Made by a program: the position numbers and the translations under genes. Below the pieces are notes generated by a model. That model was not told the origin of the DNA, searched no databases, and saw only the letters and a list, made by a program, of their open reading frames with translations. Positions 1 to 7,622 of a DNA stretch of 32,726 bases are shown in pieces (position 1 is the stretch's first letter; each line of letters starts with the position of its first letter). Source of the DNA: Natronohydrobacter sp. (lineage in GTDB: Bacteria; Pseudomonadota; Alphaproteobacteria; Rhodobacterales; Rhodobacteraceae); assembly GCA_007123015.1 (NCBI GenBank), contig SKSL01000186.1, forward strand, positions 1 through 32,726. Reading direction: 5' to 3'.

Positions 1-1425
1 CTGGGTCATTTGCGCCAGCGCATCCTGCGGTTGCGAGAACCCGAAGCCCCGGAAGTCGAGATAATCCCAAGGCTCCAGATCCTGCACCCTGTGCGTGCCC
101 GCGTCCGACTGCTGGAAGCGGAACACATCCGCCATCGGACCACCCCACAGCTCGTTCACCCCCGAACCACCGTCAAGCACATCATCCACCCCCTGCGCGC
201 GGATCCAGTCGCGCAAGCCCGGGGTCGTGGCGTTGATGAACTCAGCTGATTGCGCGAAATCGCCCACGATTTCTGGACGGGAAACCCCGCTGTCGAGCTG
301 CGCAACCCATTCTGCAAATCCGTCTGCATCCGCATCGCGCCCCAGCATATTCTGGTAGAGCAGCGTGACAAACGCCGTGTTGTCCTGATCACCATATGTA
401 TTCTGGAACTCGAGGCTTCGGACGAAACCGTTGATCACTTCCAGAATAGGCATACCCTCGGACAGCGCGTCGAGCCAGCCTTGAAACCCTGCCTGATCCG
501 GTTCGCGCCCAAGCGTCGCCTGATAGAGCCGATAGACATCGCCCTGCCAGAAGGCTGGGTCGCGCGCGAGCGTGAATTCGGTTGCCGCCGCATTGGTTGC
601 ATCAATGAACTCGGCAGATTGCGCGAAGTCCAGGAGCACCTCTACCCGTGACTGCCCCGCTTCGAGCGCCGTCACCCAACCTGCAAGGCCGCGTGGATCA
701 GGATCAGCGCCCAGAACATTCTGGTAAAGCAGCGTCACGAACCCGGCATCGTCGAGCGTTTCATGCGCATTCACAAACTCCGGGCTGTCGACGATACCTG
801 CAGCAACGCCGATCAGCGTATTGAACCCGAGTGCAAGCTGTTCGGTCCAGTCTGTCAATCCGCGCGCATCGGGCTCGCGCCCCAGCGTCGCTTGATAAAG
901 CCGGTAGACAGTGCGGCCCAGATCGAGATCATAGGCTGCCTGAAAACCGTCCCCGAAGAGAGTATCATTGCGCACGATCACGTGATCGCTGTCTGGTCCG
1001 AAAAGAAGGGCATAGGCGACAGAATCATCAGAAAATGTGCTGTCGCCGGCGACCGTGATCTGATCCCCGAGCCAAACAGGGATCGTGGTCACATAGCCAA
1101 CCTGATCGGAACCTGAACTGTCCGCCACCCAGAAGACCGCCCCGGTTTCACCTGTTGTGATATTCTCCAAAGTTGCGCGGGCCTGCGACCAAATACCTGT
1201 CCCGTCATATTCGACGCCATCCAGAATGAATGGACCGACGACACGCTGCTGCTCTCCGGTGTTGGGCGAATTTGTGAAATAACCCGGGGCTTCTTGAAAC
1301 AAGGGATCATCGTCGAAAATCGTGACGATGTCAGGGGCACCAGATACGGTGACCGTGCCCCTCAAGCTGAAACCTGGGAACCCACCAAAATCGTCAAGAC
1401 TGAAAACATAGACTTGGTTTTCCAT
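1..1425 (-). CDS. DUF4214-repeat protein, probably secreted; C-terminus cut by window edge
   Basis: Open minus-strand frame of 475 codons from ATG at 1425 to the left edge, with no stop, so the gene is partial. GGAG lies 9 nt before the ATG. Residues 1-165 form a beta-rich, Asp/Gly-rich domain I do not recognise. Residues 173-400 hold four DUF4214-like units of alternating type: VYRLYQATLGREPD at 173 and 298, and FVTLLYQN at 229 and 352, each followed by a G-x-x-x-W segment and a SAEF or SPEF type end. Residues 414-435 (DDVLDGGSG, then DVFRF) look like an RTX-type calcium-binding stretch. There is no N-terminal signal peptide, so type I secretion through the missing C-terminus is a reasonable inference. 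DUF4214 has no established biochemical role that I can name. The neighbour is the divergent RpiR gene, with no evident link. Confidence 0.85.
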   Translation of the reverse strand, partial: MENQVYVFSLDDFGGFPGFSLRGTVTVSGAPDIVTIFDDDPLFQEAPGYFTNSPNTGEQQRVVGPFILDGVEYDGTGIWSQARATLENITTGETGAVFWVADSSGSDQVGYVTTIPVWLGDQITVAGDSTFSDDSVAYALLFGPDSDHVIVRNDTLFGDGFQAAYDLDLGRTVYRLYQATLGREPDARGLTDWTEQLALGFNTLIGVAAGIVDSPEFVNAHETLDDAGFVTLLYQNVLGADPDPRGLAGWVTALEAGQSRVEVLLDFAQSAEFIDATNAAATEFTLARDPAFWQGDVYRLYQATLGREPDQAGFQGWLDALSEGMPILEVINGFVRSLEFQNTYGDQDNTAFVTLLYQNMLGRDADADGFAEWVAQLDSGVSRPEIVGDFAQSAEFINATTPGLRDWIRAQGVDDVLDGGSGVNELWGGPMADVFRFQQSDAGTHRVQDLEPWDYLDFRGFGFSQPQDALAQMTQ

Positions 1426-1746
1426 AAGTGCTTTCTCCGGGAAGCTGATTGTGAAATGCAGTGGTAGGAAGCGCGCTGCACTGCCTGGTGCCAACGCGAC
1501 AAGCAAGATTGTGTCATTGATCACTTCTTTGCAATAATAATGTGACGGAATGGCCTGCGGACCGCAGCCGAGAATGTCTGCACCCTCTGATGCAAGACAG
1601 ATGACGACTGCACCAGATGAAGCCCTTGCGCGCGTGGCGCGGCCGTGAAACGCGCCGCTTTCAGCCTCGGCACCTTTGCTATTGCCGGGCGTGCGGTGTT
1701 GTCAAAACACTGGTGCAGCCCTGCATTTCTCGGGTAACACGACCGC
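1426..1746. other. Divergent intergenic region with two dyads
   Basis: This 321-nt gap separates the DUF4214 gene (-) from the RpiR gene (+). It contains a near-contiguous dyad CTGCGG-a-CCGCAG at 1555-1567 and a dyad GTGTT-gtcaa-AACAC at 1696-1710, the second about 40 nt before the regulator start. Both could be operator sites but no factor can be assigned. I see no convincing small gene here; short frames lack a ribosome binding site and family resemblance. Confidence 0.4.
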
Positions 1747-2619
1747 ATGACGCAGGAGAGTTCAGGGTCCTATATCGCGCGCATTCGGGCAGCCCTGCCC
1801 GTGTTGCACCCGAGTGAGCGGCGCCTTGCTGATACGATCCTGTCCTTTCCGGGGGAAATCGCCAGCTATTCGGCGACAGAGCTGGCGCAACTGGCCAATG
1901 TGTCCAATGCGACAGTGACCCGCTTCGTGCGCCGCCTGGGCTATGAAAATTTCGATGCCGCACGTCATGCCGCGCGGGCCAGTCAGCAGACCGGGGCGGC
2001 GGTGTTTCGTGTCTCTGCCAGCGATCAGGGACCAGAGGCCGCGCTCATGGCGCAGATCGCGCAGGGCGAGCAGAATGTCGAAAAGAGTTTCGCGGCCATC
2101 TCGCTGGCCGAGATCGATGATCTGGCCGATGCAATTCTGGCGGCGGGGCGCATCTGGATCATCGGCTTTCGGACTGCGCAGGCTTTCGCATTTTACCTTG
2201 GGGCGCAAGTGGGTCAGGCTGTACCGAATGTGACAGTGCTGCCCTTGCCAGGTCAAACTTTGGCAGAAAACCTCGAAAGCATCGCAGAGGGCGATGTAGT
2301 GATTGTCTTCGCGCTGCGGCGCACAGTTCGCCAACTGACCAGCCTGTGCCGCGAATTACGCCAGACCCCCGCACGCGCGGCGCTGATCAGCGATGTCAAG
2401 CCGCAGACAGGCGCAGACATGACCCCCTTCGAGGCAGAGCTGGCCCCGCAATGGCGCCTGCGGCTGCATACGACAGCCCCTGGCCCCCTGTTCAACCACG
2501 CGGCTGTGATGGCATTCTGCCACATACTCGCCACACGCGTGCTGGAGCGCGCGGGCACCGAGGGCCGCAAGCGTTTGCTGGCCATAGAAGTTCTGCATGA
2601 TTCGCTTGGCGAGTTCTGA
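1747..2619 (+). CDS. MurR/RpiR family transcriptional regulator
   Basis: 290 residues, the usual size for the family. An N-terminal HTH_6 domain covers about residues 10-85, with the helix-turn-helix in SATELAQLANVSNATVTRF followed by VRRLGY. A C-terminal SIS (sugar isomerase-like) sensor domain spans about 125-265, where phosphorylated sugars or other small ligands bind in known members. The ATG at 1747 is chosen because the family N-terminus fits, though no strong Shine-Dalgarno precedes it. It lies directly upstream of, and on the same strand as, the TRAP operon dctP-dctQ-dctM-racemase-MFS, with 190 nt between. By position it is the likely regulator of that operon, probably a repressor or a ligand-switched activator. 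The ligand cannot be told from sequence. Confidence 0.9.
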   Translation: MTQESSGSYIARIRAALPVLHPSERRLADTILSFPGEIASYSATELAQLANVSNATVTRFVRRLGYENFDAARHAARASQQTGAAVFRVSASDQGPEAALMAQIAQGEQNVEKSFAAISLAEIDDLADAILAAGRIWIIGFRTAQAFAFYLGAQVGQAVPNVTVLPLPGQTLAENLESIAEGDVVIVFALRRTVRQLTSLCRELRQTPARAALISDVKPQTGADMTPFEAELAPQWRLRLHTTAPGPLFNHAAVMAFCHILATRVLERAGTEGRKRLLAIEVLHDSLGEF

Positions 2620-2695
2620 CGGACACATTCATAGATCGCCCCGAAGATAAGCAATCATCCTGTTTTCGCGTAGTTTTCATGCAAAAACCTGCGCA

Positions 2696-2729
2696 TTGGC
2701 GATCTTTTATTACGTGAAAATTATTTTTC
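2696..2729 (+). promoter_or_regulatory. Candidate promoter and overlapping dyad for the TRAP operon
   Basis: TTGGCG (2696-2701), a 17-nt spacer and AATTAT (2719-2724) form a plausible sigma70-type promoter. A perfect dyad GAAAA-TTAT-TTTTC at 2716-2729 covers the -10, and a further GAAAA half-site lies at 2744-2748. RpiR-family operators are often AT-rich TGAAA-like dyads, so this is a natural target for the upstream RpiR protein. The assignment is inference. The rest of the 2620-2809 gap shows nothing else. Confidence 0.45.
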
Positions 2730-2809
2730 TTGTGCTATGATCATGAAAATATCTTACCACAAACAGGCCACCGCAGGCGTTCTGGAAATCCAATACAAGA
2801 GGTCTCAAG

Positions 2810-3787
2810 ATGTCGTTCAAACTTCACCTATCCGCTCTTGCCACATCGGTCGCGCTCATCGTGCCGGGACTGGCGCAGGCGCAAGTGCTGCAGATCAACT
2901 CGTCCCTGCCCGATGGCAGCTTCGCCCATGCCTTCCTGCTGGAATTCAAGGACCGGGTCGAAGCCGAAATCCCCAGCATGGATGTGCAGATTTTCATGGG
3001 CAATACGCTCGGTTCGGAAGAAGATGTGTTGCAGGGTCTGGGATTTGGTACGCATCACGCCTCGCTCTCGGCCTCGGCCGTTGTGCAGATCAACCCGCGC
3101 ACAGCCGTTTTTGACCTGCCCTATCTGTTCGAAAACCGCGATCAGGTAATGGAATTCGCGGCCTCGCCCGCCTTTGACTTGATTGCAGAAGGCTTTGAAG
3201 GACGCGGCATGGTGCTGGCCGCGCTCTGGGATAACGGCTTTCGCGTGATCACCAACAAGGTGCGGCCCATTGTGACGCCTGAGGACATGCGCGGGTTGCG
3301 CATCCGGACACCCACGTCGCGCCAGCGCGTCGCCATGTTCAACAGCCTCGGCGCAAATGCCACACCGCTTTCCTTTGGTGAGGTCTATTCGGGGCTTGAT
3401 CAAGGTGTGATCGACGGGCAGGAGAACCCGGCACAGATAGCCGCAAGCGCGCGCTTCTATGAAGTTCAGAATTACCTGTCGCTGTCGAACCATGTCTATC
3501 TGCCGACCTTCATGCTCTTCGGGCAACCCTGGCTGAACGCCCAGACCCCGGAAGTGCAGGAAACCCTGCTGCGCATTGCCGCCGAGACCGCCCCCTGGAC
3601 CTTTGCTTGGGGTGACGAAACCGATGCGCGTATTCTCGAAGAACTGGCTGACAAGATCGAGATCAATGAGATTGATTTCGAAGCCTTTCAGGCCGCAGCC
3701 CTGCCGCTCTACGATGATCCGCTCTTCGTGAATGCCATTGGCGAAGATATGATCGCCGTCACGCGCGAAGTGCTTGGCCTCGACTAG
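2810..3787 (+). CDS. dctP: TRAP transporter solute-binding protein, DctP family
   Basis: 325 residues. A Sec signal peptide covers residues 1-24 (hydrophobic core, then LAQA before Q25), so the protein is periplasmic. The rest matches the DctP fold, including the segment around 160-170 (MRGLRIRTPTS) in which R166 sits where the family's conserved carboxylate-binding arginine lies, and the following PLSFGEVYSGLDQGVIDGQEN stretch. It captures an organic anion, usually a carboxylate, and hands it to the DctQM membrane pair encoded next. AGAGG lies a few bases before the ATG. The substrate is not readable from sequence; the linked racemase-like gene hints at an amino acid, hydantoin or related small acid. 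Confidence 0.93.
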   Translation: MSFKLHLSALATSVALIVPGLAQAQVLQINSSLPDGSFAHAFLLEFKDRVEAEIPSMDVQIFMGNTLGSEEDVLQGLGFGTHHASLSASAVVQINPRTAVFDLPYLFENRDQVMEFAASPAFDLIAEGFEGRGMVLAALWDNGFRVITNKVRPIVTPEDMRGLRIRTPTSRQRVAMFNSLGANATPLSFGEVYSGLDQGVIDGQENPAQIAASARFYEVQNYLSLSNHVYLPTFMLFGQPWLNAQTPEVQETLLRIAAETAPWTFAWGDETDARILEELADKIEINEIDFEAFQAAALPLYDDPLFVNAIGEDMIAVTREVLGLD

Positions 3788-3812
3788 GGCATATCGTTTT
3801 CGCATGTCGAAA

Positions 3813-3839
3813 GCTCGGAACCGGTAACCCTTTCCGAGC
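3813..3839 (+). promoter_or_regulatory. Intercistronic hairpin 1 between dctP and dctQ
   Basis: Perfect 8-bp inverted repeat GCTCGGAA (3813-3820) and TTCCGAGC (3832-3839) with an 11-nt loop, 25 nt after the dctP stop. There is no T run after it, so it is more likely an mRNA-stabilising or partial-termination element than a true terminator. Confidence 0.55.
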
Positions 3840-3862
3840 GACAGGCTCTGAGCCAAGGTTCA

Positions 3863-3891
3863 ATCGGCCCGGCACCAAGAACCGGGCCGAT
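3863..3891 (+). promoter_or_regulatory. Intercistronic hairpin 2 between dctP and dctQ
   Basis: Perfect 10-bp inverted repeat ATCGGCCCGG (3863-3872) and CCGGGCCGAT (3882-3891) with a 9-nt loop, 28 nt before the dctQ start. It lacks a T run. Together with the first hairpin it probably protects the dctP message or lowers read-through, so that binding protein is made in excess over the membrane subunits. Confidence 0.6.
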
Positions 3892-3919
3892 CTGCATCCC
3901 CACACCACAGGAGACTCTC

Positions 3920-4441
3920 ATGGAACGTCTCGAAACTGCCATTCTCTGGCTCGACCGGCTGATGTGCCGCGCGCTGGACATCTTTACCATCGTTGTCGCT
4001 GGTATGTTGTTGATCCTTCTGAATTACGCCGTCTTCGCGCGCTTTATCCTGAACTCCTCCGTGTCCTGGGGCGAAGAATTGCCCGCACATATTCTGGCGA
4101 TGCTGACCTTTATCGGCGCGGCCTATCTGACGCGGACCAATGAGCATCTGGGCTTCGATTCCTTTGTGCGGATCCTCAATCTGGGTGTGCAGCGCATCGT
4201 CCTGTGCCTCAATCAAGTCCTGATGGCAGGATTTGGCGCAATGCTGTTCTGGTATGGCGGCAAGGCGGCGCTCAGCTTCGCGGGCCGGACCCTGATTTCG
4301 GTCGATCTGCCGATGATTCTGTTTCGCGGGGCCATGCCTGTCGGCGGCGCATTGATCGTGCTGATCTGCTCCGTGCGATTGATCGCGATCATCACGGGCC
4401 GGGTCAATCCTGGCGAGCTTTTGCCCGAAGGAGATGGCTGA
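3920..4441 (+). CDS. dctQ: TRAP transporter small permease, DctQ family
   Basis: 173 residues with four predicted transmembrane segments, near 20-42, 55-75, 95-120 and 135-158, and the family motif region around SSVSWGEELPAHILAMLTFIGAA, where a charged Glu pair starts the second helix. It is the small integral membrane subunit that joins the binding protein to DctM in Na+-driven uptake. CAGGAG precedes the ATG at 3920. Its stop overlaps the dctM start by one base (TGATG), which implies translational coupling. Confidence 0.92.
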   Translation: MERLETAILWLDRLMCRALDIFTIVVAGMLLILLNYAVFARFILNSSVSWGEELPAHILAMLTFIGAAYLTRTNEHLGFDSFVRILNLGVQRIVLCLNQVLMAGFGAMLFWYGGKAALSFAGRTLISVDLPMILFRGAMPVGGALIVLICSVRLIAIITGRVNPGELLPEGDG

Positions 4442-5733
4442 TGATCATCGCTCCTGGATATGTCATTCTGATCCTGCTCATCGGGTTGCTGATGATGGGC
4501 GTGCCGATTGCCTATGTGCTGGGCATCACGGCCACTGTGATGATCGTGCTCGATCCCGCCGTTGTGCCGATGATCATCGGGCTGATCCCCTTTGGCGGGG
4601 CCAATAACTACCTGCTGGTCGCGGCCCTTCTGTTCATGATCGCAGGCGAAGTGATGAATCAGGGCAAGATCGCGGAAAAGCTGCTCGCCTTCGCTTCATC
4701 GCTGGTGGGCCACATTCGCGGCGGGTTGGCGCATGTCAACATCCTGACCTCGCTGTTCTTTTCCGAGATTTCGGGCACAGCGACCTCGGACGCGGCGGCG
4801 ATCGGCTCGGTGATGATACCGCAGATGAAAAAGCGCGGCTATTCAGCGGCTTTTGCTGCGGCTGTCACCTCGACCTCGGCCACGATGGCGATTATCGTGC
4901 CGCCCTCGCTTAACCTGATCCTTTATGCCTATGTCGCCAATGCCTCGATTGCCGAGTTGTTCGCCGCAGGCATCCTGCCGGGCTTTCTGGTCTGCTTCCT
5001 GCTGCTGATGACGGCCTATATCATTGCCGTGATCAAGGGCTTTCCCACCGAAGGCGCCTTCAGCTTCGCCCGCGTCATCGACACAGGCAAGGACGCCGCC
5101 CTGCCGCTGACGCTGCCGATCCTGATCCTTGTGGGGATCCTTGGTGGTATATTCACAGCCACCGAAGCCGGTGCCGTGGCGGCGCTCTGGTCCATCGTTA
5201 TGGCAGCCCTAGTCTACCGGACTCTCAGCTGGTCCAGCTTTGTCGATACGCTGCGCATTGCGGGCAAGCGCTCGGCCATGCTGATGTTCATCGTCGCGAC
5301 CTCGACGCTTCTGGGCTGGTATCTGACCAACCAGCGCATCCCGCAGGACATTGCCAACGCAATCCTGGGCATCTCGGACAATTACTGGGTCGTGCTGCTG
5401 GCGATCAATGTCTTCTTCCTGCTGGCAGGTACCATCGTGCATGGCACACCTGCGATCCTGATGCTGGTGCCGATCTTCCTGCCACTGGCCGATCAGTTGG
5501 GGATCGACCGGGTGCATTTCGGGCTGATCATCACGATCAATCTCGGCATCGGGCAGCAGACCCCGCCCGTGGCGTCGGTGGTGCTGATCACCTGCTCGAT
5601 CGCGAAAATCTCGATCGGCAAGATCATCCCGCCGCTGATGACCTTCATCGGGGCGATGCTGGTGGCGCTGACGCTGGTCAATATCTTCCCGGCGATCTCG
5701 CTCTGGTTGCCCTCTGTCATTCTGGGGTCGTGA
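4441..5733 (+). CDS. dctM: TRAP transporter large permease, DctM family
   Basis: 430 residues from the ATG at 4441, the usual family length. A longer open frame extends upstream but is only overlap with dctQ; starting at MIIAPGYVILILLIG gives the normal first helix. The protein is hydrophobic throughout with about 12 helices and the typical segments FFSEISGTATSDAAAIGSVM (about residues 100-120) and IVPPSLNLILYAYV (about 150-165), which belong to the transport domain that moves Na+ and substrate in an elevator motion. It forms the membrane translocator with DctQ. The racemase-like gene begins 2 nt after its stop. Confidence 0.93.
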   Translation: MIIAPGYVILILLIGLLMMGVPIAYVLGITATVMIVLDPAVVPMIIGLIPFGGANNYLLVAALLFMIAGEVMNQGKIAEKLLAFASSLVGHIRGGLAHVNILTSLFFSEISGTATSDAAAIGSVMIPQMKKRGYSAAFAAAVTSTSATMAIIVPPSLNLILYAYVANASIAELFAAGILPGFLVCFLLLMTAYIIAVIKGFPTEGAFSFARVIDTGKDAALPLTLPILILVGILGGIFTATEAGAVAALWSIVMAALVYRTLSWSSFVDTLRIAGKRSAMLMFIVATSTLLGWYLTNQRIPQDIANAILGISDNYWVVLLAINVFFLLAGTIVHGTPAILMLVPIFLPLADQLGIDRVHFGLIITINLGIGQQTPPVASVVLITCSIAKISIGKIIPPLMTFIGAMLVALTLVNIFPAISLWLPSVILGS

Positions 5734-5735
5734 CC

Positions 5736-6431
5736 ATGCGCGTATTGATCATCAACCCGAACTCTTCGGTCACAGTCACGGCGCGGATCGATGCCGCTGC
5801 GCAACGCGCCGCCCAGCCGGGCGAAGAGATCACCACAATCCGGGCGCAAGGCGCGCCCGAATTGATCGTCACGCCAGAAGATGCGCGCCGTGCCGAAATG
5901 GCCGTTGTGCAAACCTTGTCCGACTGGAAGGGCCCTGTGGATGGCGTCATTCTGGCCTCTTTCGGGGATACTGGACTGGACGCTGTGCGCGCGCAGACAG
6001 ACCGGCCCGTCGTGGGGATTGCGCAATCGGCCTATGCCATGGCTTCGGTGCTGGGGCCGCGCATGTCCATCGTGTCTTTCGCGCCCAGCATGGCAGAGGC
6101 GCTGCGCAAGACAGCGCTTGGCTACGGGCATCGCGACCATCTGGTGGCGATGCACATGGTCGAGGGCGCGCAATGGGACGACCCGGGCGAGATTCAGGTC
6201 GCGCTCGCGCCGCAACTTCTGGACCTGTGCCAGCACTCGGCGCGCGTGGATGGGGTGAACAGCATCATCCTGGGCGGCGGGCCACTGGCCGGTCTGGCCG
6301 CGCATTTGCAGCCTGAAGTCCCGGTCCCGGTGATCGACGGCACGACCGCGGCGATTGCGACCCTGCGTGTCGCGCTCAGCCAGCCGCCCCGCCAGGGGGA
6401 TAATCACTTGCGACAGGTGGCGCTTGGCTGA
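5736..6431 (+). CDS. Asp/Glu/hydantoin racemase-superfamily protein lacking both catalytic Cys
   Basis: 231 residues from ATG 5736; a GTG two codons upstream is possible, but MRVLIINPNSS is the normal family N-terminus. The fold markers are INPNSS (6-11), VDGVILASFGDTGLDAVR (68-85) and VNSIILGGGPLAGLAAHL (174-191). Classical hydantoin racemases carry a catalytic cysteine in each half, about positions 76 and 181 (ACFGDPG and LGCAGM type motifs). Here those places hold S75 and G181, and the only cysteine is C165. It may therefore not be a two-base racemase but a related isomerase, lyase or a non-catalytic member. It is translationally linked to dctM upstream and overlaps the MFS gene downstream, so it should act on the imported compound. 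Confidence 0.82.
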   Translation: MRVLIINPNSSVTVTARIDAAAQRAAQPGEEITTIRAQGAPELIVTPEDARRAEMAVVQTLSDWKGPVDGVILASFGDTGLDAVRAQTDRPVVGIAQSAYAMASVLGPRMSIVSFAPSMAEALRKTALGYGHRDHLVAMHMVEGAQWDDPGEIQVALAPQLLDLCQHSARVDGVNSIILGGGPLAGLAAHLQPEVPVPVIDGTTAAIATLRVALSQPPRQGDNHLRQVALG

Positions 6432-7602
6432 CATCAGCCCTGCCACGCGCGCCAAGCTGCATTTCGGGCTGATCTTCATGGCCCATGCGCTAGGCGCGAT
6501 GTCGCTCTTGTCGGTACTGACCGCCGGGCCGCAACTGGTGGCGGCGCTCGGGGTGACGCCCGTGCAAATCGGCGCGCTGGCCAGTGTCTATTCGGCGACC
6601 TTGGCGGCCGCTTCCCTGCCCGCAGGGTTGCTGACGGATCGGCTGGGCACGCGGAACGCGCTGGCTTTGGCTGCAGCCATCATCGGCTGCGGTCTGTTGC
6701 TGGCTGCGGGTGCCACAGAGGTGGTACAGCTCGGTGCCGGGGTTGCGCTCTGCGGGGCTGGATACGGGCTGATCAACCCGGCAGCGGGCCTGGCCATCAC
6801 CTTGTGGTTCACACCAAAATGGCGCGCGACGCTTCTTAGCCTGAAGCAGACCGGCGTGCCGGCAGGGGCGGCGCTTGGCAGCCTGACTGCACTGGCCGGG
6901 CCAAGCTGGGGCTGGCAGGCCGGACTGCTTTGCGCGGCTGTGATCGCGCTGACAGCGAGCGTGCTTTTCATGACAACCCTGCCCGGTGGCGCAGTGCGCC
7001 CTGCCCGGCCTGCGACACAGCGCAATGCTGCCTTAGAGACACTTGCCCTGCCGGGCCTGAGCCGCGCCAGTCTGGCGGCAGGGGTGACCAATGGCATCCA
7101 GTTCGCGCTCTGGGCGCATGTCCCCGATCTGCTGCAACGGCTGTCGGGATCCGGCACTGCGCTTCTGGGGCTCGGGCTGGGCGCGCTGCATCTGGGCACA
7201 TTTCTCGGGCGGGTCTTCTGGGGTGCCGCAACCGACAGGTTGTTGCGCGGAAATCCCGCGCGCGCGCTCTGGTGGCTGTGTCTGGTGGGTCTTGGGGGTG
7301 TGACCCTGCTTTCAGCAGCAGCGCTTGCAATGAGCCCGATCATAAGCGTGCTGGCCTGTCTGGTGCTGGGCTTCACGGCCTGCGCAGCCGTCGGGCTGCA
7401 TGTTGCCCTGACTGTGCAGCTTGCCCCGGATCATCTGCTGGGTGGCGCGATGGGCTATACAATGCTTGTGACCAATCTCGGCGGTATTCTCATGCCGCTT
7501 CTTTTTGGGCTGAGCATTGCCTTCGCCGGGATAACCGGTGCGGTGCTGGCCCTCGCTGCAGCACTGGCCATAGCGCTTTTCGTACTGCGCCGCTTCCAGT
7601 GA
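6424..7602 (+). CDS. MFS transporter
   Basis: 392 residues if translation begins at TTG 6424, which overlaps the racemase stop by 8 nt and follows AGGTGG closely. The frame stays open upstream to an ATG at 6355, but that would give an Arg-rich extension unlike a membrane protein N-terminus; ATG 6478 is a shorter alternative inside the first helix. Twelve transmembrane helices are predicted. The motif A loop between helices 2 and 3 reads GLLTDRLGTRNAL, typical of the major facilitator superfamily. As last gene of the regulator-TRAP-racemase cluster it could export a product or provide a second uptake route. The substrate is unknown. The gene ends 20 nt before the convergent ABC permease. Confidence 0.85.
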   Translation: MADISPATRAKLHFGLIFMAHALGAMSLLSVLTAGPQLVAALGVTPVQIGALASVYSATLAAASLPAGLLTDRLGTRNALALAAAIIGCGLLLAAGATEVVQLGAGVALCGAGYGLINPAAGLAITLWFTPKWRATLLSLKQTGVPAGAALGSLTALAGPSWGWQAGLLCAAVIALTASVLFMTTLPGGAVRPARPATQRNAALETLALPGLSRASLAAGVTNGIQFALWAHVPDLLQRLSGSGTALLGLGLGALHLGTFLGRVFWGAATDRLLRGNPARALWWLCLVGLGGVTLLSAAALAMSPIISVLACLVLGFTACAAVGLHVALTVQLAPDHLLGGAMGYTMLVTNLGGILMPLLFGLSIAFAGITGAVLALAAALAIALFVLRRFQ

Positions 7603-7622
7603 CGCAGGCCCCCGCGCCAAGG

